A stretch of DNA of 6,691 bases from Campylobacterales bacterium (GCA_027009865.1 JALVCR010000301.1:1-6691), one strand, 5' to 3'; counted from the stretch's first letter, positions 1 to 6,470 are shown. The notes: generated from the letters alone by a model not told the origin. Program-made: numbers and translations.

Positions 1-94
1 CTTGGCGAAATTGAGCAGTTGAATCTACATTAAATGCGGCAGAGAGCAGAGAAGATATAAGCAATGTCGGTAGAAATAGAATTTTTATCTTCAT
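1..94 (-). CDS. N-terminus of an exported protein (partial, cut by left window edge)
   Basis: A minus-strand ATG at 94-92 opens a frame that stays open to the window edge, giving 31 residues. They form a textbook Sec signal peptide: a Lys-containing start (MKIK), a hydrophobic core rich in Leu, Ile and Phe, then small residues (LLSAA) suggesting cleavage near residues 19-20. The mature protein would begin about FNVDSTAQFRQ. A weak Shine-Dalgarno (AAGAAG, 107-102) lies 7 bases upstream and a good -10 box lies further up at 133-128. The first mature residues resemble the start of secreted right-handed beta-helix proteins, but that is a guess from about a dozen residues. The product cannot be named. 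It is divergent from the ATPase gene and reads in the same direction as the giant secreted protein. Confidence 0.8.
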   Translation of the reverse strand, partial: MKIKILFLPTLLISSLLSAAFNVDSTAQFRQ

Positions 95-127
95 GATACT
101 ACTTCTTTTAAAATAATTTAAAATTCT

Positions 128-133
128 ATTATA
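128..133 (-). promoter_or_regulatory. -10 box (TATAAT) for the left-edge exported protein
   Basis: The minus strand reads TTGGTATAATAG here, an exact TATAAT that ends 33 bases before the ATG at 94. This predicts a leader of roughly 25-30 bases. No convincing -35 hexamer is visible at the usual spacing. That fits the A+T-rich, -35-poor vegetative promoters known from Campylobacterota. Confidence 0.55.
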
Positions 134-151
134 CCAAATCTCTTAACTTAG

Positions 152-157
152 TATAAT
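152..157 (+). promoter_or_regulatory. possible distal -10 box (TATAAT), rightward
   Basis: The ten bases TTAGTATAAT at 148-157 are identical to 339-348, the proximal -10 region of the ATPase gene. A transcript starting here would carry a leader of about 210 bases containing the 17-bp hairpin at 208-254, or could be a separate small RNA. No open frame of useful length follows it. In DNA this A+T-rich the match could be chance. Confidence 0.25.
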
Positions 158-207
158 TTAACTATGATTTATAGAAAAAGAGAAAAACAGTAAATTAAAT
201 TCTCACT

Positions 208-254
208 ATTTTGATATAGATAATTTTAATTTATTGGATTATCTATATCAAAAT
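208..254. repeat. perfect 17-bp inverted repeat in divergent intergenic region
   Basis: The left arm ATTTTGATATAGATAAT (208-224) and right arm ATTATCTATATCAAAAT (238-254) are exact reverse complements around a 13-base spacer (225-237). Pairing stops cleanly at both outer ends. Neither side has an adjoining T tract, so a simple intrinsic terminator is unlikely. It lies upstream of the proximal -10 boxes of both divergent genes, which suits a regulator-binding dyad, but an RNA hairpin in a longer leader or a remnant of a small mobile element is also possible. The symmetry is certain; the role is not known. Confidence 0.85.
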
Positions 255-317
255 CAAAGTAAAGTATAGATTTTCTGTGAGCTTTTTGTAATTTCTTTGA
301 TAATTTTAACAAAATTA

Positions 318-361
318 TTCCCAATATATAGTAAATTTTTAGTATAATACTTCCCAATATA
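318..361. repeat. 11-bp direct repeat flanking the ATPase -10 box
   Basis: TTCCCAATATA occurs at 318-328 and again at 351-361. The copies are 33 bases apart start to start, close to three helical turns, and the -10 box at 343-348 lies between them. The second copy falls around the expected transcription start and just before the Shine-Dalgarno. The spacing would suit a repressor bound as a pair on one helix face, but no regulator is encoded nearby. Confidence 0.6.
343..348 (+). promoter_or_regulatory. -10 box (TATAAT) for the AAA_14/DUF4143 ATPase gene
   Basis: An exact TATAAT with an upstream TTAG lies 26 bases before the ATG, predicting a very short leader starting near 355. No -35 hexamer of good quality is found at 16-18 bases. 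The gene's Shine-Dalgarno GGGAG (364-368) sits 6 bases before the ATG at 375. CCCA (353-356) and TGGG (363-366) could pair in the leader and partly cover the ribosome site, although the stem is only 4 bp. Confidence 0.6.
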
Positions 362-374
362 ATGGGAGATTATT

Positions 375-1682
375 ATGCAAAGAGAAAAAATTATAGAAAT
401 TTTAAATGAATGGAATTATTGGAACAAACCGCTGCCAAAAAAAACTTATCCAAGAGAAAAAGAGATAGAAATAGATAAAAAATATAAAACCGAAGAAATC
501 ATTTTCTTAAAAGGTGTAAGAAGAAGCGGTAAATCCACAATTTTAATTAATCATATTAAAAATTTGTTAAATCAAAACGTTAAAAAAGAAGATATACTTT
601 TTGTAAATCTTGAAGATCCCCGTTTTGCTCCATATTTATCTCTTGAATTATTGGAAGATATTAAAAATGCATACCTATTTTATCTAAATCCAAAAAACAA
701 ACCTCATATTTTTTTAGATGAAATACAAAATATTGTAAGATTTGAAAAATGGCTTTTGAAAGAGTATGAATTGAAAAAAAGCTATCTTTATGCAACGGGA
801 TCTAATTCTAAACTTTTAAGTAGAGAAATAGGAACAAGCTTAAGTGGCAGATATTTAGATATTTTAATATATCCTTTAAATTTTAAAGAATTTTTATCTT
901 TTAAAAAAATAAAAGTTTTAAATGAATTTGAATTTATAGCAAGAAAAATGGAAATAGAAAGATTATTTGACGAATTTATAAACTATGGAGGTTTTCCAAA
1001 AATAGTTTTAACTGATGATACTCAACTAAAACAAGCAGAACTTAAAAATTATTTTGATTCTATTTTATTAAGAGATATTGTTGCAAGATATAAATTAGAT
1101 AATTTTTTAAAGTTGGAACAACTTGCCATTTTGTTACTTTCAAATATTTCAAATCTCATTTCAATAAATAAATTAAAAAACAGTTTAAATCTCTCTTTTG
1201 ACACTATAGATAAATATTTTGAATATTTACAAAATGCCTTTTTAATTTACACTGTCAAAAAATTTGATTGGTCATTAAAAAAAATAGTTTCTAATCCAAA
1301 AAAAATTTATTCAATTGATACTGGTCTTTCAAAAAGAATATCATTTGAAGTAGGAAAAAGAAAAGGAGATTTACTTGAAAATATTATATTTTTAGAATTA
1401 AAAAGAAGATATGAAGAAATTTTTTACTATAAAACAAAAGAAAACTATGAAATAGACTTTTTAATCAAAGAAAAAGAATTAATAACCCATTTAATACAAG
1501 TTAGTTTAACTCTAAACGATGAAAAAACTAAAAAAAGAGAAATAAGAGCACTTCTAAAAGCAAAACAAGAATTAAAATGCAATGCAAAATTAATGATTTT
1601 GACTCTTGACAGTAATCAGATTTTAAATATCCAAAATGAAGAGATTAAAATTGTCAATGTGCTTAAGTGGTTATTATTTTAA
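375..1682 (+). CDS. AAA family ATPase with DUF4143 C-terminal domain
   Basis: This 435-residue cytoplasmic protein has the two-part layout of the AAA_14/DUF4143 family. The N-terminal P-loop domain (about 38-170) shows Walker A GVRRSGKST (47-55, Lys53), Walker B HIFLDEIQN (111-119, Asp115-Glu116), a sensor-like TGSNSKLL (141-148) and LSGRY (156-160) followed by the family's YPLNFKEFL. The C-terminal part (about 200-400) holds YGGFP (204-208), a DNA-binding-like helical stretch near 260-290, and the nuclease-like fold region with Glu335 and EIDF (359-362). The usual ExK element of that fold is replaced by IQVS (374-377), so nuclease activity is doubtful. Length is normal for the family and no frame damage is seen. 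The start is fixed by GGGAG 6 bases upstream. Physiological substrates of this family are largely unknown. It is transcribed alone, divergent from the left gene and convergent with the giant gene. By eye it is even more A+T-rich than the giant gene. Confidence 0.92.
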   Translation: MQREKIIEILNEWNYWNKPLPKKTYPREKEIEIDKKYKTEEIIFLKGVRRSGKSTILINHIKNLLNQNVKKEDILFVNLEDPRFAPYLSLELLEDIKNAYLFYLNPKNKPHIFLDEIQNIVRFEKWLLKEYELKKSYLYATGSNSKLLSREIGTSLSGRYLDILIYPLNFKEFLSFKKIKVLNEFEFIARKMEIERLFDEFINYGGFPKIVLTDDTQLKQAELKNYFDSILLRDIVARYKLDNFLKLEQLAILLLSNISNLISINKLKNSLNLSFDTIDKYFEYLQNAFLIYTVKKFDWSLKKIVSNPKKIYSIDTGLSKRISFEVGKRKGDLLENIIFLELKRRYEEIFYYKTKENYEIDFLIKEKELITHLIQVSLTLNDEKTKKREIRALLKAKQELKCNAKLMILTLDSNQILNIQNEEIKIVNVLKWLLF

Positions 1683-1698
1683 TATTTCCTCAATTATT

Positions 1699-1723
1699 AA
1701 AGCCCCCTTTGGGGGGACTTTTT
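1699..1723. terminator. shared intrinsic terminator between convergent genes
   Basis: AAAG-CCCCC (1699-1707) pairs with GGGGG-A-CTTT (1712-1721) around a four-base loop, with A1717 bulged. The plus strand then runs on in T (1719-1723), giving a good rho-independent terminator 16 bases after the ATPase stop. On the minus strand the same hairpin follows the giant gene's stop codon (1724-1722) directly, with a shorter T tract (CTTTAAT). It is therefore probably bidirectional, but stronger for the plus-strand gene. Confidence 0.85.
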
Positions 1724-4700
1724 ATATAGAGTTTGCAAATCCATTTTTGGAGATTCTTTCAAATTCATCTGTAGATAGAAATTTATCCAAAAATTTATCT
1801 CTGCTAAGGCCGTTATCAAGCTTTTCTGTCCAATATTTCAGCCCTACCCTATCTGGTTCTCTATCAAGAAGAGTTCTATAAGCAATTTTTACAAGATTTT
1901 CATTTGATACATGCTTATCTTTAAACTCTTTGGATTCAAAGAAATTTTTTGCAACCTCTTTTGGCGTCATCTCTTTATTCATAAGCGCATTTACCCAAAA
2001 ATCCCTGCTCTCTTTATCGCTCTCTCTTCCAAGAACCATTTGGTAAAATCTCTCTATAAAAATTTCAAGCTTCTCTTTATCGGTGTAATTTACAATACCG
2101 TAGTTTTTACAGATATTTGCAAATTCATTAGATAAGGCAAATTTATAAAAGACTATATCTTTAGGATAATATTTCTTATCTATTAAATCTTCCCAATATA
2201 AAAGACCGTTTGCCTCCGGCTCTCTGTTAAAAAATGTTTTGTATAGAATTTTTATATATGTCTTAGTATCCACATTTTTGGAAGAAAATTCAGGCAGTTT
2301 AATAAACTGTTTTATAACATAAAGAGCGCTTTTACCATTTTTAAGCTCTTTTTCCCAATATAAAAGCCCTTCTTCTTCCGGTTTTCTATTTAATATAGTT
2401 TTATAGAGATTGTAAACGAAATTTTGGATTTCATTTAGTTTAATCTCTATTTGAGCTTTTATTGGAGCATACTCCTCATTTGAATCCACAACTATAAAAG
2501 TGTATGTATAATTTCCTTCAGGCTCTACTTCAGTATCTATAAACTCGCTCTCATTCCAGTCGCTTATATGAATCAGTTTATCATTCCTGAAAATTTTATA
2601 TTTTTTATCTGTGCTGTTTTGATCATCTATCCAGCTTATTTTAACAGAGAGCAATCCTTCTTTTTGAATTTTCAATTTAACAAAATTCAGTGGAGAAGAA
2701 GATTTTATGGATGAGGATTTTATTACAAAAGTATCTCCTACAGAATCTCCGTTTTCATTGGTTGCTCTAACTTCATACTCATATATTTTATCAGAATCAA
2801 ACTTAAGATTAAAATCTACAAATTGAGTTTCATTTTTTCCAGTTACGAAAATTAATTTGTTATTTCTAAAAATTTTAAATCCATCTTCGTTATCGCTGTT
2901 ATCTTTCCAGTTTAAAACAATATATTTTCCATTCTTAATGGAAGCGAATAAATTTGTGGGAGGAATTAAAATGTTCTTTCTATTTAGAGTAAAAACTTTT
3001 GTCTCTATAGGATCTGAATCTCCCAAATCGTTAGTAGCTCTTATTTCATATTTATATAAAGTTCCGGGTTGAAGGTTGGTATCTAAATAAGAGATATCGT
3101 TTGGAACTGTCATCGCTATCAATTTCCCGTCTCTAAAAATCTTAAATCCCTCTTCATTATCGCTATTGTCTTTCCATCTAATCTCAACAGCCCTTTCGCC
3201 TACAGATACGGCATGAAAATTTAGAGGAGGGAGAGGTTTTGTTGTAGGAGCTTTTAGAGTTGATATTTTGATTTCTGCTCCTTTAGATTCTCCTTTTGAA
3301 TTAAAAGTTCTAATTTCATAGTTATAATTACTATTTGGAGAAAGATTTCTATCAAAATATTCAAAAATATCTTTTCCTAAAGAGATTATTAATTTTCCAT
3401 TTCTATAAATATTATAGCCTCTTTCATTATCGCTATTATCTCTCCACTGAAGTTTTATCGTCTTAGAGCTTAATGCCAAAGCTTTAAATCCTTTTGGAGG
3501 ATTTGGAACTTTTGTGTCTATATTAAAAGTTGTAGCTTCAGTATATAAAGTAGCGGATGTTCCTTTTTCATTATAAGCTTTAATTGAATATTTATAGAAG
3601 GTATTAGGTTTTAGAGAATCGTCTATAAAAGATGTCTTGTTGGCTTTAGTTCTATAGATTAAAGTATCATTTCTATATATCTCAAACCCATACTCATTAT
3701 CGCTGTTATCCCTCCATTTAAGCTCTATTGAATTTTCACTCAAAGGAGTGGCTATAAAATTTGTCGGAGGGAGAGGAGGAGCGTTCTCTATTTTTACTTT
3801 TACTCTGTCTGCAGCCGATTTTCCGGCATCATTTACCGCTTTTACCTCATATACGTAAAGAGTGTCTATTTTTACCTCTTTATCGATATATTCGGTAGCA
3901 TTTTTTTCAGTAGTGGCTATTAATTGATTATCTTTATATATCTCAAATCCATCTTCATTATCGCTGTTATCTTCCCAAATCAATTTGATAGTATTATTAT
4001 CTATAATCAAAGCTTCCAAAGAGGTGGGAGGTATCGGAATTGAGTTTGGAGTTGTAACAACTACTGAGACGCCTTTGGATTCTCCCGCATCATTTACCGC
4101 TTTTATAGTATATCTGTAAGTCTTTCCGCTTTTAACTCCTCTGTCAGTAAAGGTTACAGTATCAGCTTTCAAATAGGCAATTTTCTCTCCATCCCGTTCA
4201 ATTATAAATCCGTCTTCATTATCGCTGTTATCCTTCCATTCTAACGTTACGAAATTTTTATCGACATCTTTTACTTTAAGTTCGCTAATGGAATATGGAA
4301 TAAGTTTTAAGGTTTTTATTTCTATAGATTTAGCTGGCGAGGTGGTAAAATCGTTATAAGTTTTTATTTCATAAACATATTTGGTATCGCTTTTTAAATT
4401 TTTATCAATAAAAGAAGTGGTTGTAGAGTCTAAAATTTTTATGAGCTGAGAATTTCTATAAATTTTAATTCCGTTTATAACATCAAAATCACTTGCAGCC
4501 GGTATCTGCCAATTTAGAGTAATGCTGTTTTTTGTTATATTGTCCGCTTTTAAATTCAAAACCGGTTTTGGAGTGCTTAAGATTTTAAAAACTTTAACTC
4601 CGCTTGAGTAGTTTGCCAAGAAAAATTTATTTCCTTTTATTATTGAATATAAACTTTTATTATATATAGGAACGCTGTTTGCTATTTTCATATTATTAAC

Positions 4701-6395
4701 GTCAGAAATATCTACAACTTTAATACCTTTATAATTATTTGAAATAAAAGCAAAATTATTTTTAACTTTTACATCTCTTGCATTACCGTCTGTTTTAATA
4801 CACCCTTTTGAAAAAGGGGAGTAAAGATTGCTTATATCAACTACGCAAAGTCCGGCATCACCGTTTGCTATAAAAGCATAATCTCCGTTTACATCTATTC
4901 CGTAAGCATCGGCATCCAACTTAACTTCGGAGATATATTTAGGATTGCTTTTATCGCTGATATCTAAGATTATCAACTTTCCGTCTTCATCGGTTACCAA
5001 AAGCTTGTCTTCTAAAAGATATATATCGCTTGCTTTTCCATTTATATCGTAAGTTCCAATCTCTTGCAAGTTGTTGGGATCTCTTATATCAACAATTTTA
5101 ACTCCCCCTTTATAAGCTGCAATAAAAGCGTAATTTCCATCTATTTTTATAGATTTTGATATTCCGTCAAGATTTAGAGAGGATATCTCTTTTGGAACTT
5201 TTGGATTTGAAATGTCAATTGCTTTTATTCCCATATTGTTTGCGGCCGCAAAGAGAGTATTGTTTTTTATATCTATATCATTTATTATAATACCCAAATC
5301 CATTTCGCTTAAAAGATATATATTATTTAAATCTTCTATATTAGCTATTTGAATACCGTTATAGTCATTTGCTAAATACATAAAATTTTTATATATCTTT
5401 ATCTTTTTTGTCAAAGATATAAAATTGAAATTTGAAACATAAATTATATTTTCTGGATTTGAAACATCTAAAACACAAGGTTTATCGCTATTTAGGATAT
5501 AAACATAATCTCCATCTAATGCCAAATCATGACAACTGATACCGTTTTTATTTTGACTGCCTATTAATATGGGATCTTTTTTATTGGAAATATCTATAAT
5601 CTCAAAATTTCCTCCGTTTGCAAGATATAGATAATCTCCCCTGATTTTAAGTTTCAAACAAAAACCCTTCGTATCATAAGTGGTAATTAAGGAAGGATTT
5701 TTGGGATTTGTAATATCTATTATATTAAGTCCGTTGTTTGCTGCAATAAAAGCGTAATTTCCGTCTAATTTTAAATCATTTCCATAGCCTTGAAGATTTG
5801 TTTGGGAAATAATGTTTCCTTTTAGATCCAAAATTTTCAAACTTGTGGAACATAAGGCATAAATATAATTATCTCTAATCTCTAAAGCTTTAGTATAATC
5901 TTTTAAATCTATTAAATTAAGTGTTTTTGGATTTTTTGGATTTGTAATATCTATTACAGCTATACCCTTCCTTCCTATGGCCATATAAGCTTTATTATCT
6001 AAAACTGTTACATCGTTTGCTTCTGCTCTTTCATTTATAGTTTCCGTTTTTAAAAAATAATCCTCTCCCACTACCTTTGGATGTTTTATATCGGAGATAT
6101 CAATAATTATAAGACCTCTATTTAAGTTGGCAAGGTATAGATAGTTTCCATCTATATCCATACCTGAGCTCTCTCCGAGATTTACTATTTTTGATATGAG
6201 TTTAATATTTTTTTTATCGGATGAGTCAAATATCTTTAATCCATCTGTAGTTGATATGAAAATATGGTTGTTTCTAACTTTGATATTTTCCAAATATCCG
6301 CCAAAAGAGGATATTTGTTTTATATCCAAAGAAGAAGCATACAAAAACAGAGCTAAAAATTGTAAAATGTAGAGCACTCTTTTAAACCGCATCAT
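1722..6395 (-). CDS. giant secreted LVIVD / fibronectin type III / DUF4214 repeat protein
   Basis: This 1557-residue exported protein is built almost entirely of repeats. Residues 1-22 are a Sec signal peptide (MMRFKR, then a core of Leu, Ile, Phe). Residues about 34-606 hold 14 LVIVD-type repeats with the pattern GNYAFIA..GL.IIDISNPKNP. Residues about 610-1319 hold 8 fibronectin type III domains, six carrying a W-x-DNSDNE-x-G-F/Y core. Residues about 1326-1550 hold 4 DUF4214-type repeats (LYKTILNRKPEEEGLLYW-like). No transmembrane segment follows the signal peptide, and I see no sortase motif, autotransporter barrel or RTX glycine-rich nonapeptides. No catalytic site is recognisable. The family knowledge suggests a surface or periplasmic binding or scaffold protein; LVIVD repeats are predicted beta-propeller blades and Fn3 domains act as spacers or adhesive modules. 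The frame is intact throughout. The gene ends inside the shared terminator and may be co-transcribed with the gene at 6471-6691. Function and partner are unknown. Confidence 0.93.
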   Translation of the reverse strand: MMRFKRVLYILQFLALFLYASSLDIKQISSFGGYLENIKVRNNHIFISTTDGLKIFDSSDKKNIKLISKIVNLGESSGMDIDGNYLYLANLNRGLIIIDISDIKHPKVVGEDYFLKTETINERAEANDVTVLDNKAYMAIGRKGIAVIDITNPKNPKTLNLIDLKDYTKALEIRDNYIYALCSTSLKILDLKGNIISQTNLQGYGNDLKLDGNYAFIAANNGLNIIDITNPKNPSLITTYDTKGFCLKLKIRGDYLYLANGGNFEIIDISNKKDPILIGSQNKNGISCHDLALDGDYVYILNSDKPCVLDVSNPENIIYVSNFNFISLTKKIKIYKNFMYLANDYNGIQIANIEDLNNIYLLSEMDLGIIINDIDIKNNTLFAAANNMGIKAIDISNPKVPKEISSLNLDGISKSIKIDGNYAFIAAYKGGVKIVDIRDPNNLQEIGTYDINGKASDIYLLEDKLLVTDEDGKLIILDISDKSNPKYISEVKLDADAYGIDVNGDYAFIANGDAGLCVVDISNLYSPFSKGCIKTDGNARDVKVKNNFAFISNNYKGIKVVDISDVNNMKIANSVPIYNKSLYSIIKGNKFFLANYSSGVKVFKILSTPKPVLNLKADNITKNSITLNWQIPAASDFDVINGIKIYRNSQLIKILDSTTTSFIDKNLKSDTKYVYEIKTYNDFTTSPAKSIEIKTLKLIPYSISELKVKDVDKNFVTLEWKDNSDNEDGFIIERDGEKIAYLKADTVTFTDRGVKSGKTYRYTIKAVNDAGESKGVSVVVTTPNSIPIPPTSLEALIIDNNTIKLIWEDNSDNEDGFEIYKDNQLIATTEKNATEYIDKEVKIDTLYVYEVKAVNDAGKSAADRVKVKIENAPPLPPTNFIATPLSENSIELKWRDNSDNEYGFEIYRNDTLIYRTKANKTSFIDDSLKPNTFYKYSIKAYNEKGTSATLYTEATTFNIDTKVPNPPKGFKALALSSKTIKLQWRDNSDNERGYNIYRNGKLIISLGKDIFEYFDRNLSPNSNYNYEIRTFNSKGESKGAEIKISTLKAPTTKPLPPLNFHAVSVGERAVEIRWKDNSDNEEGFKIFRDGKLIAMTVPNDISYLDTNLQPGTLYKYEIRATNDLGDSDPIETKVFTLNRKNILIPPTNLFASIKNGKYIVLNWKDNSDNEDGFKIFRNNKLIFVTGKNETQFVDFNLKFDSDKIYEYEVRATNENGDSVGDTFVIKSSSIKSSSPLNFVKLKIQKEGLLSVKISWIDDQNSTDKKYKIFRNDKLIHISDWNESEFIDTEVEPEGNYTYTFIVVDSNEEYAPIKAQIEIKLNEIQNFVYNLYKTILNRKPEEEGLLYWEKELKNGKSALYVIKQFIKLPEFSSKNVDTKTYIKILYKTFFNREPEANGLLYWEDLIDKKYYPKDIVFYKFALSNEFANICKNYGIVNYTDKEKLEIFIERFYQMVLGRESDKESRDFWVNALMNKEMTPKEVAKNFFESKEFKDKHVSNENLVKIAYRTLLDREPDRVGLKYWTEKLDNGLSRDKFLDKFLSTDEFERISKNGFANSI
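1746..2420 (-). repeat. C-terminal DUF4214-type repeat region (4 copies)
   Basis: Four helical repeats fall at residues about 1326-1370, 1380-1425, 1446-1491 and 1501-1548. Each follows the pattern LYxxxLxREPxxxGLxYW, a short K/N/G linker, then a helix ending in F..S.EF. The third is the most divergent (LGRESDKESRDFW). DUF4214 is common in secreted and surface proteins of Proteobacteria, Campylobacterota and Cyanobacteria; its role is unsettled. Its C-terminal position suggests an anchoring or export-related module, which is inference. Confidence 0.88.
2439..4568 (-). repeat. array of 8 fibronectin type III domains
   Basis: Domains fall at about residues 610-696, 702-782, 787-870, 873-957, 963-1047, 1053-1137, 1144-1226 and 1234-1319. 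Each has the B-strand Trp, an IxRxxxLI strand and the Y-x-Y-x-(I/V)-(K/R)-(A/T)-x-N signature. Domains 2-7 share W-x-DNSDNE-x-G-(F/Y) (Trp720, 807, 894, 984, 1074, 1163). The first (WQIPAASDFD) and last (WIDDQNSTDK) lack it. The DNA encoding DNSDNE is nearly identical in all six copies, recurring every 261-270 bases from 2891 to 4222. Confidence 0.92.
4578..6296 (-). repeat. 14 tandem LVIVD-type repeats (beta-propeller half)
   Basis: Residues 34-606 divide into 14 units of about 35-50 residues, each with a GDYLYLA-like strand, a GL/GI turn, an IIDIS strand and often NPKNP. Clear copies start near residues 79, 127, 206, 249, 289, 413, 498 and 540. Copies 4 (near 169), 8 (near 330) and 14 (near 583) are the most divergent; copy 4 is shortened and lacks NPKNP. 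Fourteen would suit two seven-bladed propellers. The region has no Trp at all, and it has six of the protein's seven Cys (182, 246, 288, 307, 517, 532), so disulfides are possible after export. Confidence 0.85.
6330..6395 (-). other. Sec signal peptide of the giant protein
   Basis: Residues 1-22 show a basic n-region (RFKR), an uninterrupted hydrophobic stretch of about 14 residues (VLYILQFLALFLYA) and a short polar c-region (SS). Cleavage is likely after Ala20 or Ser22. No Cys follows in lipobox position, so it is not a lipoprotein. This places the protein in the periplasm or beyond. Confidence 0.85.
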
Positions 6396-6400
6396 TCCCT

Positions 6401-6406
6401 CTCCTC
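6401..6406 (-). promoter_or_regulatory. Shine-Dalgarno GAGGAG for the giant gene, with two candidate starts
   Basis: The minus strand reads GAGGAGAGGGA followed by two consecutive ATG codons (6395-6393 and 6392-6390). The GAGGAG core is 5 bases from the first and 8 bases from the second, so the second Met may be the main start. The products differ by one residue ahead of the signal peptide, with no effect on the mature protein. Confidence 0.75.
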
Positions 6407-6441
6407 GTTATGAAAATAATAGAATATATCGACAATATTTG

Positions 6442-6470
6442 AAAATATTTTTAAGCAAAAATAATTCCAA
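6442..6470 (-). promoter_or_regulatory. weak candidate promoter for the giant gene
   Basis: On the minus strand TTGGAA (6470-6465) is followed after 17 bases by TATTTT (6447-6442), which would give a leader of about 40 bases. Both boxes are imperfect and the region is nearly all A/T. The -10 overlaps a short palindrome, AATATTT-GA-AAATATT (6434-6449). Read-through from the upstream gene is equally possible, as no terminator is seen between them. Confidence 0.25.

Noticed and set aside
163..192. Tiny plus-strand frame (MIYRKREKQ) after the distal TATAAT
   Set aside because: Nine codons, no Shine-Dalgarno, and no sign of a leader-peptide role.
1636..1881. Plus-strand open frame of 81 codons
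   Set aside because: It overlaps the end of the ATPase, runs through the terminator and is antisense to the DUF4214 coding region. It has no Shine-Dalgarno and no recognisable protein.
1911..2135. Plus-strand open frame of 74 codons
   Set aside because: It lies wholly antisense to the DUF4214 repeats, which are clearly the real coding strand.
2190..2362. Two more copies of TTCCCAATATA (2190-2200, 2352-2362), suggesting a dispersed regulatory element
   Set aside because: Both fall on codons for the conserved Leu-Tyr-Trp-Glu of DUF4214 repeats, so protein conservation explains them. The link to the copies at 318 and 351 is probably chance.
2857..3072. Plus-strand open frame of 71 codons
   Set aside because: It is antisense to Fn3 domains 6 and 7; the frame follows from their codon pattern.
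2891..4232. Regularly spaced near-identical DNA (TATCGCTGTTATC-like) resembling a CRISPR or tandem repeat array
   Set aside because: The spacing of 261-270 bases and the reading frame show that it is the DNSDNE codons of successive Fn3 domains. A CRISPR array would have much shorter units.
6434..6449. Palindrome AATATTT-GA-AAATATT upstream of the giant gene as an operator
   Set aside because: It is composed almost entirely of A and T, so short palindromes like this are expected often by chance. It is noted only under the weak promoter.
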